Shown here: one piece after another, positions 43,585-51,757 of the stretch | Numbering within the stretch: position 1 is the first letter of the stretch | Layout: every line of letters starts with the position of its first letter | Source of the DNA: Amycolatopsis keratiniphila subsp. keratiniphila | GTDB lineage: Bacteria > Actinomycetota > Actinomycetes > Mycobacteriales > Pseudonocardiaceae | Assembly (NCBI RefSeq): GCF_001620365.2 | Contig: NZ_LQMT02000036.1 | Location: 62,001 to 126,000, forward strand | DNA: 64,000 nucleotides | Reading direction: 5' to 3' | Program-made: the position numbers and the translations under genes | The notes under the pieces: model-generated | What the model saw: the letters and a program-made list of their open reading frames with translations, nothing else | What the model was told of the DNA's origin: nothing | The model's database searches: none

Positions 43585-44529
43585 ATGGAGCAGGCTGCCA
43601 TCGAGGTGACCGGCCTCGCCAAGCACTACGGTGAAGTGACGGCCCTCGCCGGCGTCAGTCTCCGGGTCGGCCGCGGCACCGTGCTCGCGGTGCTCGGCCA
43701 CAACGGCGCGGGCAAGACGACGTTGATCGACATCCTCAGCACCCGGGTCAAGCCGACCGGCGGAAGCGCGAAGGTGTGCGGTTTCGACGTCGTGCGCGCC
43801 GGGCATCACGTCCGGCGGAGGATCGGTGTCACCGGCCAGTTCGCGGCGGTCGACGACGCGCTTTCCGGCCGCGGCAACCTCGAACTCGTCGCCAGGCTGC
43901 TGGGCGCGAACCGGCGCCAGGCCAGGGCCCGCGCGGCCGAACTGCTCGCCATGTTCGGCCTCGACGACGCGGCGGACCGGCCGGCGCGGACGTACTCCGG
44001 CGGGATGCGGCGGCGGCTCGATCTGGCAGCCGGCCTGGTCGGCTCCCCCGACGTCCTGTTCCTCGACGAACCGACCACCGGGCTCGACCCGCTCAGCCGG
44101 GCGGGGCTCTGGGACGGCGTCGAGCGCCTCGCCGCGCGCGGCACCACCGTCGTGCTCACCACGCAGTACCTCGAGGAGGCGGACAGACTGGCGGACCACG
44201 TCATCGTGCTGGGGCTGGGGCATGTCACGGTTTCCGGGCGGCCGTCGGAGCTGAAGGCGCGGCTCGGGGAAAGGACCGCGACGCTGACCTTCGGCACCGA
44301 TTTGGCCGCCCGCCGGGCGCTGGCCGCGCTGCACCGGCTCGGGATGAGCTGTACGACGTCGGCCTCCGGGCTGGTGATCGGCGTCGCGCTGTCCGGGCCC
44401 GCCGACATCACGGTGCTGGTCCGCGCGCTCGACGCGGCGGGCGCGCCCATGAAGGACCTCACCGTCGCCGAGCCGACACTCGACGACGTCTACCTTTCAC
44501 TGCACCGGAATCCGGCGGCCGCGCCATGA
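43585..44529 (+). CDS. DrrA-type ABC exporter ATP-binding protein
   Basis: 314-aa ABC ATPase. Walker A GHNGAGKTT, Q-loop region TGQFAAVDDAL, signature YSGGMRRR, Walker B VLFLDEP followed by TTGLDP, and the H-loop TTQYLEEAD are intact. The C-terminal extension (about 230-314) is that of DrrA-like daunorubicin/lipid exporters. The ATG at 43585 is at the domain start. It overlaps its permease by 4 bp. Likely exports the product of the PKS cluster that follows. Confidence 0.92.
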   Translation: MEQAAIEVTGLAKHYGEVTALAGVSLRVGRGTVLAVLGHNGAGKTTLIDILSTRVKPTGGSAKVCGFDVVRAGHHVRRRIGVTGQFAAVDDALSGRGNLELVARLLGANRRQARARAAELLAMFGLDDAADRPARTYSGGMRRRLDLAAGLVGSPDVLFLDEPTTGLDPLSRAGLWDGVERLAARGTTVVLTTQYLEEADRLADHVIVLGLGHVTVSGRPSELKARLGERTATLTFGTDLAARRALAALHRLGMSCTTSASGLVIGVALSGPADITVLVRALDAAGAPMKDLTVAEPTLDDVYLSLHRNPAAAP

Positions 44530-45380
44530 CCGAGGCACGGCACCGCGCACCGTCGCAGCCGGTGCTGACCGATCCGGCGACCTGGCCGCCGAGTACTTTC
44601 GCCACCCAGGTCCGGGTGCTCGCGGTCCGCTCGCTGAAGACGGCGTTCGGAGACCGGAGGCTGGTGTTCTTCGGGCTGCTGCAACCGATCGTGCTGCTCC
44701 TGCTGTTCAGCCAGGTGTTCACCGGGGTCAGCACGCTGCCCGGGGTCGCGGCGTATCAGGGATACGTGAACTTCCTCGTCCCGGCGACACTGGTGAACAT
44801 CGCGATGACCACGGCGATGAGTTCGGGTGCCGGCCTGCTCGCGGAGATCTACAGCGGCTTCACCGGACGTCTGCGGTGCATGCCCATCAGCCTTTCCGCC
44901 GTCCTGGTGGCGCGCACGATTTCGGATTCCGCCCGGCTCGGCGTGCAGCTGCTGGTGACCACGCTCGCCAGCGTGGTGCTGCTGGGATTCCGGCCGACCG
45001 GCGGCGTTTTCGGTGTCACCGCGGCATTGCTGCTCACGCTCGTCGTCGGCTGGTGCCTGAGCTGGATCTTCGTCGCCATCACGACCTGGCTGCGCAAGGC
45101 CGAGACCCTGCAGATGGCGTCGTTCGTGGTGATGTTCCCGCTGATGTTCTCGTCCAGCGCGTACATGCCGCTGGAGACGATGCCGTCCTGGCTGCGGATG
45201 GTCTCGGCGCTCAACCCGCTGACCTACGCGATCGACGCGACCCGTGCACTCGCGCTGGGACGTCCGTCGGGCTGGTCGATCCCGATCTCGCTGGCGATCG
45301 CCGCCGTCGCCGCGGCCGCCGGTGGGTGGATCGCGGCCCGGACCTTCCGGACCCCGCGCGACGTCACACCGATGACCTGA
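44526..45380 (+). CDS. DrrB-type ABC-2 permease
   Basis: 284 aa with six predicted TM segments: LVFFGLLQPIVLLLLFSQVF starts the first, and the ABC-2 landmark LNPLTYAIDATRALALG lies before the last. Pairs with the ATPase upstream (ATGA overlap). A large nested palindrome begins 13 bp after its stop. Confidence 0.9.
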   Translation: MTEARHRAPSQPVLTDPATWPPSTFATQVRVLAVRSLKTAFGDRRLVFFGLLQPIVLLLLFSQVFTGVSTLPGVAAYQGYVNFLVPATLVNIAMTTAMSSGAGLLAEIYSGFTGRLRCMPISLSAVLVARTISDSARLGVQLLVTTLASVVLLGFRPTGGVFGVTAALLLTLVVGWCLSWIFVAITTWLRKAETLQMASFVVMFPLMFSSSAYMPLETMPSWLRMVSALNPLTYAIDATRALALGRPSGWSIPISLAIAAVAAAAGGWIAARTFRTPRDVTPMT

Positions 45381-45393
45381 CCCGAACCCGTCA

Positions 45394-45485
45394 CTCGCGT
45401 GATTGAAGACCGAACTCGCGTGATTGAAGGCGGAACTCATGAGTTCCGCCTTCAATCACGCGTGTTACGCCTTCAATCACGCGAG
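45394..45485. terminator. Nested double palindrome between convergent genes
   Basis: The inner palindrome has 23-nt arms with no loop (45417-45439 and 45440-45462), centred on AACTCATGAGTT. An outer pair of 15-nt arms (45394-45408 and 45471-45485, CTCGCGTGATTGAAG) encloses it and repeats part of the inner arm. It fills the 118-bp gap between the convergent permease and GT genes, so it can serve both strands. Confidence 0.85.
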
Positions 45486-45498
45486 ATACGGCTAGCCG

Positions 45499-46629
45499 TC
45501 AGTGCGGCAGGGACTCGAGGTGGTCCGCGGCGGCCACGACTCCCCCGGCCGCCGCGAACGAGGCCCGCACCCGTGCGGCCGCCGCGGCGTAGGCGGGATC
45601 GGTCAGCACTTCGGTGACCGTGTCGCGGATGTCGGGCGCCTTCGCGCGGTCGAAACGCAGCCGCAGCCCGGCGCCGGCCGCCTCGACCTGCTGAGCCAGC
45701 ATCGACTGGTCGTCCCGGATCGGGGCGATGACCAGCGGCAGCCCGGAGGCCAGGGTCTCGCTCACGGTGTTGTGCCCGCCGTGACAGATCACCGCCGCCG
45801 CTTTCCGCACCACTTCCGCCTGCGGGATCCGCTTGACGACCAGCACGTCGTCGCTGAGCAGTTCGCCGCATCCGTCGACGACGAGGCCCTGGACGTCCGG
45901 CATCCCGGCGAGGGCGTCGACGCATTCGGACAGGAACCGGCGGCCGAGGGCGGCGTTGGCGGTGCCGAGGGTGGCGATGACGAGCGGGCGGCCGTCGAGC
46001 CGGTCCCACGAGAAGCCCACCGGCGGCGCGGGAGCCAGCGCGGGGCCGACGAACCGGACCGCGCCGACGTCGGCGATCGGGCCCGTCAGGGACACGGTGG
46101 TGAACGCGAGGATGAGGTCCGGTGAGAACCGCAGGTCGCCACAGGACACCTTGTGCCGGGTGCGGAGGCCCTCCTGCAAGCCGTCGACCCAGGCGGCGAT
46201 CTTCGGCATGGCGCCCAGCGGATCACCGAGTTCGGTGGACGTCGACGCCGACGTCACCCACGGCAGGGAGCGGCGGCTCGCCACGAGGGCGCCCGCGAAG
46301 GCCTGCTGGTCGGCGAGCACGACGTCGGGCCGGAAAGCCTCCACCGCCTTCTCGACACCCGGGACCATCGCGTCCGCGAGCGGGACCAGATACTGCTCCC
46401 ACAGGTACTTCAGCGCCGCGAACCCGCGCAAACCTTCGGGACGCCGTTCGACGGCGAACTCCAGCGCGTCCCCCGCCGCGTACACCCGGCCCGCCCGCGT
46501 CAGTTCGGACGTCGTGGGTTCCGGGCCGCACCAGGCGACGTCGTGGCCTCGGTCCACCAGCTCGGCGGCCACCGCGCGCAACGGCGCGACATGTCCGGTG
46601 AGCGGCGGGACGACCAGCAGGTACTTCAT
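45499..46629 (-). CDS. GT1-family glycosyltransferase (natural-product type)
   Basis: 376-aa GT-B enzyme. PPLTGHVAPLRAVA at the N-terminus and the donor-binding HGGHNTVSETLASG, P, DDQ block near 285-315 match macrolide/polyketide glycosyltransferases. It should attach an activated sugar to the product of the adjacent PKS. No deoxysugar genes are present, so a common nucleotide sugar is the likely donor. Last gene of the PKS operon, overlapping the hydrolase by ATGA. Confidence 0.87.
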   Translation of the reverse strand: MKYLLVVPPLTGHVAPLRAVAAELVDRGHDVAWCGPEPTTSELTRAGRVYAAGDALEFAVERRPEGLRGFAALKYLWEQYLVPLADAMVPGVEKAVEAFRPDVVLADQQAFAGALVASRRSLPWVTSASTSTELGDPLGAMPKIAAWVDGLQEGLRTRHKVSCGDLRFSPDLILAFTTVSLTGPIADVGAVRFVGPALAPAPPVGFSWDRLDGRPLVIATLGTANAALGRRFLSECVDALAGMPDVQGLVVDGCGELLSDDVLVVKRIPQAEVVRKAAAVICHGGHNTVSETLASGLPLVIAPIRDDQSMLAQQVEAAGAGLRLRFDRAKAPDIRDTVTEVLTDPAYAAAAARVRASFAAAGGVVAAADHLESLPH

Positions 46630-47411
46630 CCGCGCGGCCTCCCGTGCCGGTCGATCCAGTTCAGCAGCAGCTCCCGGACCTCGCGGTGCTGCTCGACGAG
46701 CACCGAATGCCCCTGGCCCTCGAACACGTGCAGCTCGCCGCGGGGCAGCAGCGAGGTCAGCGCGGTGAGATCGTCGGCCTGGTAGCCGTGACTGCCCAAA
46801 ATGGACAGTACGGGGCAGCCGATTCCGGCCACCTGGTCCAGCGTCAGCAAGGGACCGAGCGGGACCTCCTCGGCCATCGACGTCGACATGATCCGCTCGG
46901 CGGCCATTCTCGCCAGCCGCCGGTGATGCGCGCTGTAGTTGGCCTCGATCCAGTCGAAGCTCTCCTCGACCTTCAAGAACCGCACGGTGTGTTCGAGGAT
47001 CTGCGACATCTTGCCCGCCCACAGTTCGGTGGCGGGCTCCGACTCGATGCACACGATGCTGCGCACGCGTTCCGGTTTCGCCACGGCGTAGCTGTAGGCG
47101 AGGGTGCCACCGAAACTGTTGCCGACCAGGTGCACGGGCCGGTCGAGGTCGAGCTGGTCGAGCAGGTCGTCGAGATCGGCGACGAAGTCCGCGATCGTGT
47201 ACCCGCGCTCGGGGCGTTCGGTCTTCCCGTGCCCGCGCAGGTCGTAGCTGACCACGTCCACCCCGGCGGCGGCGACCGGCGGAGCGAGCGTGAGGTAGAA
47301 GCTCGCGAGGCTGTCGGTGCCCATCCCGTGCAGGAACACCACGGTCTCCGTGCCCCCGCCGGGCACGAGCTGCACGTTGGTGCGCAGCCCGTTGACGGTC
47401 ATGGTCGGCAC
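46626..47411 (-). CDS. Alpha/beta hydrolase of the PKS cluster
   Basis: 261 aa. FLHGMGTDS, YDLRGHGKTE, nucleophile elbow GNSFGG (Ser99) and late GQGHSVL histidine. Its position between the ACP and the glycosyltransferase suggests chain release or product hydrolysis, in place of a thioesterase missing from the PKS proteins (inference). An alternative start three codons in is possible. Confidence 0.83.
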   Translation of the reverse strand: MPTMTVNGLRTNVQLVPGGGTETVVFLHGMGTDSLASFYLTLAPPVAAAGVDVVSYDLRGHGKTERPERGYTIADFVADLDDLLDQLDLDRPVHLVGNSFGGTLAYSYAVAKPERVRSIVCIESEPATELWAGKMSQILEHTVRFLKVEESFDWIEANYSAHHRRLARMAAERIMSTSMAEEVPLGPLLTLDQVAGIGCPVLSILGSHGYQADDLTALTSLLPRGELHVFEGQGHSVLVEQHREVRELLLNWIDRHGRPRG

Positions 47412-47415
47412 CGGC

Positions 47416-47715
47416 TCAGCCCCGTTCGGCGAGGCGGGCGGCCACGTAGTCGGCGATGTCGCCGACCCGGAGTTCGATCACGTCGTCGAGATCCTTCTCC
47501 GCCAGGAACTCCGCGAGGTTGACGTCCGCGCCGAAGAACTCGGCGAGGATGCTCGCGAAGGTCACCAGATCGATGCTCTCCAGCTGGAGATCCTCGTGGA
47601 AGGTGGTCTGCGGGGTGATCTCGATGCCGAGGACGTCGGTGTCCCCGACCAGTTCCTTCAGCAACTCGGCCACGGTGCCGAAGACCGACGCCGGGCTCTG
47701 CTGTTCGATCGTCAT
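47416..47715 (-). CDS. Discrete acyl carrier protein
   Basis: 99-aa ACP. The phosphopantetheine site is DLQLESIDLV, in a helix II context normal for ACPs; the acidic body (VGDTDVLG, FLAEKDLDDVIEL) fits too. It has the SID motif rather than the DSL motif of ordinary type I PKS, as in PUFA-type systems. The ATG at 47715 has AAGGAG upstream and lies 16 bp after PKS B. It may serve as a second carrier or a loading/unloading ACP. Confidence 0.9.
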   Translation of the reverse strand: MTIEQQSPASVFGTVAELLKELVGDTDVLGIEITPQTTFHEDLQLESIDLVTFASILAEFFGADVNLAEFLAEKDLDDVIELRVGDIADYVAARLAERG

Positions 47716-47731
47716 GCTCTGCTCCTTGCTC

Positions 47732-50700
47732 TTACCCGCGGTTCCAGGCCACCACGTGCCCGGGGATTCCGGCGAATTCCGCCCCGATACCGATCTCCTC
47801 GGCCAGCCCCGCCAGCTCGCCTTCGGCCCGGACCGCGATCCGGGGCGGCGTCGCGGTCTCTTCCCTGACCAGTGCGACCGCGACCTCGCCCGCCGACGCG
47901 ACGGCCACCGCCAGCGGCGGCACGACCCGGCCGTGCAGCCCGGTCACCCTCGTCCCGTCGGCGCTCACGCGGAGTTCCGCCGGGTACACGCCATCGAGGC
48001 CGAGCTTCGCGCGGACCGCGTCCTTGATCGCGATCCGCTCCAGCAGCCAGCCGCGCTGCCGCCGCGGCGCGCAGGCGGCGAACTCGGCGCGTTCCTCCGC
48101 GCCGAGGTAGATGCCGGCGTAGATGTCCCGTGCGGCCGGGCTCGGCCACCGGTCCGTGACCACGGTCCAGCCGCCGTGGTGGTCCTCGGAAAGCCGATGC
48201 CGGTCGGGGAAGGCGTAGACGCGGTGGGCGGGCCGGTCGCACGGGAACCGGATGTCCCGCCACTGTTCGATCCTGGCCAGGACGGTGCCGTCCAGCACCA
48301 GTTCCGCGTCCATCTCCAGCACGTCCGGCCGCGGCAGCCGAACCCGGACGACGCAGCGCAGTTTGGTGCCCGGCGCCGGTTCCGGCGCGAACCAGGTGAC
48401 CCGGCCCATCGACGTCGGGAACGCCAGCAGCGCGTCCGCCTTGGTCGCCATCAGCCAGCAGCCCAGCAGCTGGCCGACGTTGTCGAGCAGCGCGCCGGGC
48501 GCGGACGGTACGACGAGGTCGCCGCGGATGTGCCGCTCGCCGAGCCCGATGAGTTTGTCGAGCCCCTGGTACGCGGGGCCGTGGAACATCTCGCGGCGGG
48601 TGTAGATCTCGGCGGCGCTCAGCGGCGGCGCCGTTTCCGGACCCGGCGGCGGAGACGGCCGCGGAGCCGTGGGATAACGCTGCGCCAGATGGACGTCCAT
48701 ACTGGCGTGCGGTCCGATTTGGACACTGATCCGGTCGCCTTCGCGGGTCATCGAAAGCGGCACACGCACCGCCGGGGCGGCGATCAGCCAGCGGGAGAAC
48801 GCCGCGTTGCTCACCCCCGTCGCGACCGTGCCCGGCCACGCCCGTTCCGCTTCCCGGCAGGCCAGGTCCACCAACGTCGTCGCGGGCACGGTGGGACGGA
48901 AGTCGGATTCGTCGGGCCAGTCCGCGCGCTGGCGGAAGAACCGGTGATCGACCAGATACGGCATCGTCGCCAACGATACGTCCACAGTGGACTCGACCGT
49001 GCGCCGTGCCGCCGCGTTGACGACGCTCGCCGCGGCCTCCCGCGTCTCCGCGAGCAGCGCGGTGAACTCCGCGACGATCGCGTCCGGGATCCCGTCGGCC
49101 AGTTCGGGCACCTCACCGGCACCCGCGAACATGCCCTTGACGTCACCCTCGACCGAAAGCAGCGTGCCCGCCGTGTCGATCCGCGTCCGGCGCGGCTCCA
49201 GCGCGTCGAACGCGGGCCGCCCGCCCTCCACCCAGACCGCGGTGGCGACCCGGCGCAATTGGGAGAGGCCTGCCCGCGTGCCGGAGGACGCGGGGATGAC
49301 CAGGTGCGGCCGTGAGCCCAGCGTGTCCGACACGAACGAACCCAGCTGACCGGCGCCCGCCTGCACGAACACCCGGGCGCCGTCGGCGTAGAGCGCGTCG
49401 ACGAGTTCCCGGAACCGGACCTTGCGCACCAGATGGGCCAGGTACAGCTCGCGGACCTCCACCGGATCCGCGGGATACGGCCGGGCCGTGGTCGCCGACC
49501 ACACCGGGATCCGCGGCGGCTTCAGGTCCAGTTCGGTCGCGAGCCGGGTGAACGGGCCGAGCCGCGACCGCATCAGCGGGGTGTGGAAGCCGGACCGGAA
49601 CGGCAGTGTCCTGGCGACGACGCCGTGCTGGGCGCACAGCTTGGCGAGCCGGGCCGCGGCGGCCGGATCCCCGCAGACGATCGTCTGCCGCGGCGCGTTC
49701 TCGTGGGAGATCATCAGCTCCGGCTCTGCGGCGAGCAGCGCCTCCGCCCGCTCCGCGGAACAGCCGAGCACGAGGAACTCGGCGTCCGGCAGGGTGAACC
49801 CCTGCGGCCAGTACCGGTTCAACATGTCCTCTGTGGACTGTCCGGGATACATCCCCGCCGCCTGCATCGCGGTCCATTCGCCGACGCTGTGCCCGGCGAG
49901 CAGATCCGGCTCGATCGCGAGCCGCCGCAGCGCGGTGTCGAGCAGCAGCCCGACCTGGGACACGCTGGAAGCGCGGGCGAGCACGCTCGCCGTCGACCAT
50001 TCGGGCCGTTCGAGGCCGAAATGCCGGGCGACGTCGGCGCAGCGCGGTTCCGCGTCCGCTTCCAGCCCCGGGTAGACGAACGCGGTCTTCGCCCCGGCCT
50101 GCTCCAGCAAAGGCGCGGTCGTGCACCAGATGTCGTTGGGCCCGTGCCAGGAACCGCCCTCGGCCGCGATCTTCGCCAGTACCCTCCGCGCGACTTCGAG
50201 CCGCTTTTCGGTAGGCCCGACGATCCCGATCCGGCACGGGCCGTGCCCGCCGGACTCCGGATCCGGGCGATCGAGCAGCGTGCGCAATCCGTCGAGGGTG
50301 GACGCCGCGAGCAGGAGGACCCGCTCGGGCTCCCCGGTCACCTTGGCCCGTTTCGGCCGTGACGGCGCGGGGTCGGCCTCCTCCAGCACCACGTGCGCGT
50401 TGACCCCGCCGAAACCGAAGGCGTTGACCGCGGCCCGCCGCGGGACGTCACCCGACCGCCACCGCTCGGCTTCGGCCAAGGCACGGAACCGGGTCTTGTC
50501 CAGGAGCGGACTCGGGTCGGCGCAGTTCAAGGTCGGCGGCAGGACGGCGTGGTGCAGCGCGAGCGCCACCTTGACCAGACCGGCGGCCCCGGCGGTCGGC
50601 ATGGTGTGCCCGATCATCGCCTTCACCGCGCCGATCGCCGCGCGGGGACCGTCCGGAGGGCCGAACACCTCGGCGAGAGTGGCCAGTTCCGCGGCGTCCC

Positions 50701-51757
50701 CGGTCGGGGTCGCGGTCCCGTGCGCCTCCAGCAGGCCGAGCGCGCCGGGAGCGGTGGGATCGAGGCCCGCCGACGCCCACGCGCGCCGCAGGGCCAGCGT
50801 CTGACCGGCGACGGCCGGGCTGAGCAGGCTCGCGCCCTTCCCGTCGCTCGACGTCCCCGAGCCGCGCAGCACCGCGTAGACCCGGTCGCCGTCGCGGCGC
50901 GCGTCGTAGAACCGTTTCAGCACGACCATCGCGGTGCCCTCGCCGATCAGGAGGCCGTCCGCATCACGCGAGAACGGGCTGATCCGCTGGCTCGGCGAGA
51001 GGGCGCCGAGCTGGGTGAACATCGACCAGAGCGTGTCGTCGTGGCAGTGGTGCACGCCGCCGGCCAGCACGACGTCACAGCGGCGGCGGGCGAGTTCGCC
51101 GATCGCCTGGTCCACGGCGAGCAGCGAGGACGCGCAGGCGGCGTCCACCGTGTACGCGGGGCCGCCGAAGTCCAGCCGATTGGCGACCCGCGACGCGGCG
51201 AGGTTCGGCACCAGCCCGATCGCGGTGTCCGGCCGGAACTCGCCGAGCGGCTCCAGCAACGCGTCCCGCAGCCTGTCCAGCATCTCCGGACGCGCCGACG
51301 GCAGGAGATCCCGGACGGCGCCGGTGATCTGGCGGACCGACCGGACCCGCTGGTCGAACCGCTGGAGCCCGGGCGAGAGATAACCTCCCCGGCCGAGGAT
51401 CACACCCACGCGTTCGAGGTCGCCCAGCCGTCGCAGGCCACCGGCGTCGTCGACCGCGGCGGCGGCCACGGCCAGCGCGACCAGCTGGTCCGGCTCCATC
51501 CCGGCGACGGTGCTGGGGGCGATACCGAGCGCCGTCGCGTCGAAGTCCAGGCTGTCGGCGACGAACCCGCCGCGTCGCCCGTAGGTGCGGTCCGGGGTGC
51601 GGCCGTCCCCGTCGTGGAAGCTCGGGTCCCAGCGGTGCGGCGGGATCTCGGTGATCGCGTCGGTACCCGAAACGATGTTCTGCCAGTATTCGTCCACAGT
51701 GGACGAGCCGGGAAGGAAGACACCCATCCCGACGATCGCGACCGGCTCCTGGTTCAC
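47732..51757 (-). CDS. PUFA-synthase-like PKS B (KS-AT-DH-AcpS-like)
   Basis: 1341 aa. KS 5-460 (Cys208 in VDAACASS, His345 in EAHGTAT, His384 in IGHT). AT about 555-830 (GHSVGE, Ser624; GFHTP suggests malonyl). Double-hotdog DH about 920-1195 (His938 in LVDHRFF, Asp1092 in LLDNVG). The tail 1220-1295 resembles AcpS phosphopantetheinyl transferase (WLLERIAIKDAVRAKLG) but lacks the SISH motif, so it may be inactive. No ACP or KR. The GTG at 51757 overlaps PKS A by GTGA (a second GTG is one codon upstream), so both are made together and probably form one iterative complex. Confidence 0.85.
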   Translation of the reverse strand: MNQEPVAIVGMGVFLPGSSTVDEYWQNIVSGTDAITEIPPHRWDPSFHDGDGRTPDRTYGRRGGFVADSLDFDATALGIAPSTVAGMEPDQLVALAVAAAAVDDAGGLRRLGDLERVGVILGRGGYLSPGLQRFDQRVRSVRQITGAVRDLLPSARPEMLDRLRDALLEPLGEFRPDTAIGLVPNLAASRVANRLDFGGPAYTVDAACASSLLAVDQAIGELARRRCDVVLAGGVHHCHDDTLWSMFTQLGALSPSQRISPFSRDADGLLIGEGTAMVVLKRFYDARRDGDRVYAVLRGSGTSSDGKGASLLSPAVAGQTLALRRAWASAGLDPTAPGALGLLEAHGTATPTGDAAELATLAEVFGPPDGPRAAIGAVKAMIGHTMPTAGAAGLVKVALALHHAVLPPTLNCADPSPLLDKTRFRALAEAERWRSGDVPRRAAVNAFGFGGVNAHVVLEEADPAPSRPKRAKVTGEPERVLLLAASTLDGLRTLLDRPDPESGGHGPCRIGIVGPTEKRLEVARRVLAKIAAEGGSWHGPNDIWCTTAPLLEQAGAKTAFVYPGLEADAEPRCADVARHFGLERPEWSTASVLARASSVSQVGLLLDTALRRLAIEPDLLAGHSVGEWTAMQAAGMYPGQSTEDMLNRYWPQGFTLPDAEFLVLGCSAERAEALLAAEPELMISHENAPRQTIVCGDPAAAARLAKLCAQHGVVARTLPFRSGFHTPLMRSRLGPFTRLATELDLKPPRIPVWSATTARPYPADPVEVRELYLAHLVRKVRFRELVDALYADGARVFVQAGAGQLGSFVSDTLGSRPHLVIPASSGTRAGLSQLRRVATAVWVEGGRPAFDALEPRRTRIDTAGTLLSVEGDVKGMFAGAGEVPELADGIPDAIVAEFTALLAETREAAASVVNAAARRTVESTVDVSLATMPYLVDHRFFRQRADWPDESDFRPTVPATTLVDLACREAERAWPGTVATGVSNAAFSRWLIAAPAVRVPLSMTREGDRISVQIGPHASMDVHLAQRYPTAPRPSPPPGPETAPPLSAAEIYTRREMFHGPAYQGLDKLIGLGERHIRGDLVVPSAPGALLDNVGQLLGCWLMATKADALLAFPTSMGRVTWFAPEPAPGTKLRCVVRVRLPRPDVLEMDAELVLDGTVLARIEQWRDIRFPCDRPAHRVYAFPDRHRLSEDHHGGWTVVTDRWPSPAARDIYAGIYLGAEERAEFAACAPRRQRGWLLERIAIKDAVRAKLGLDGVYPAELRVSADGTRVTGLHGRVVPPLAVAVASAGEVAVALVREETATPPRIAVRAEGELAGLAEEIGIGAEFAGIPGHVVAWNRG

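Noticed and set aside
43585-44529. MceG/MlaF ATPase for the mce operon
   Set aside because: It is divergent from the mce operon, overlaps a DrrB permease and has the DrrA-type C-terminal extension, so it belongs to the exporter.
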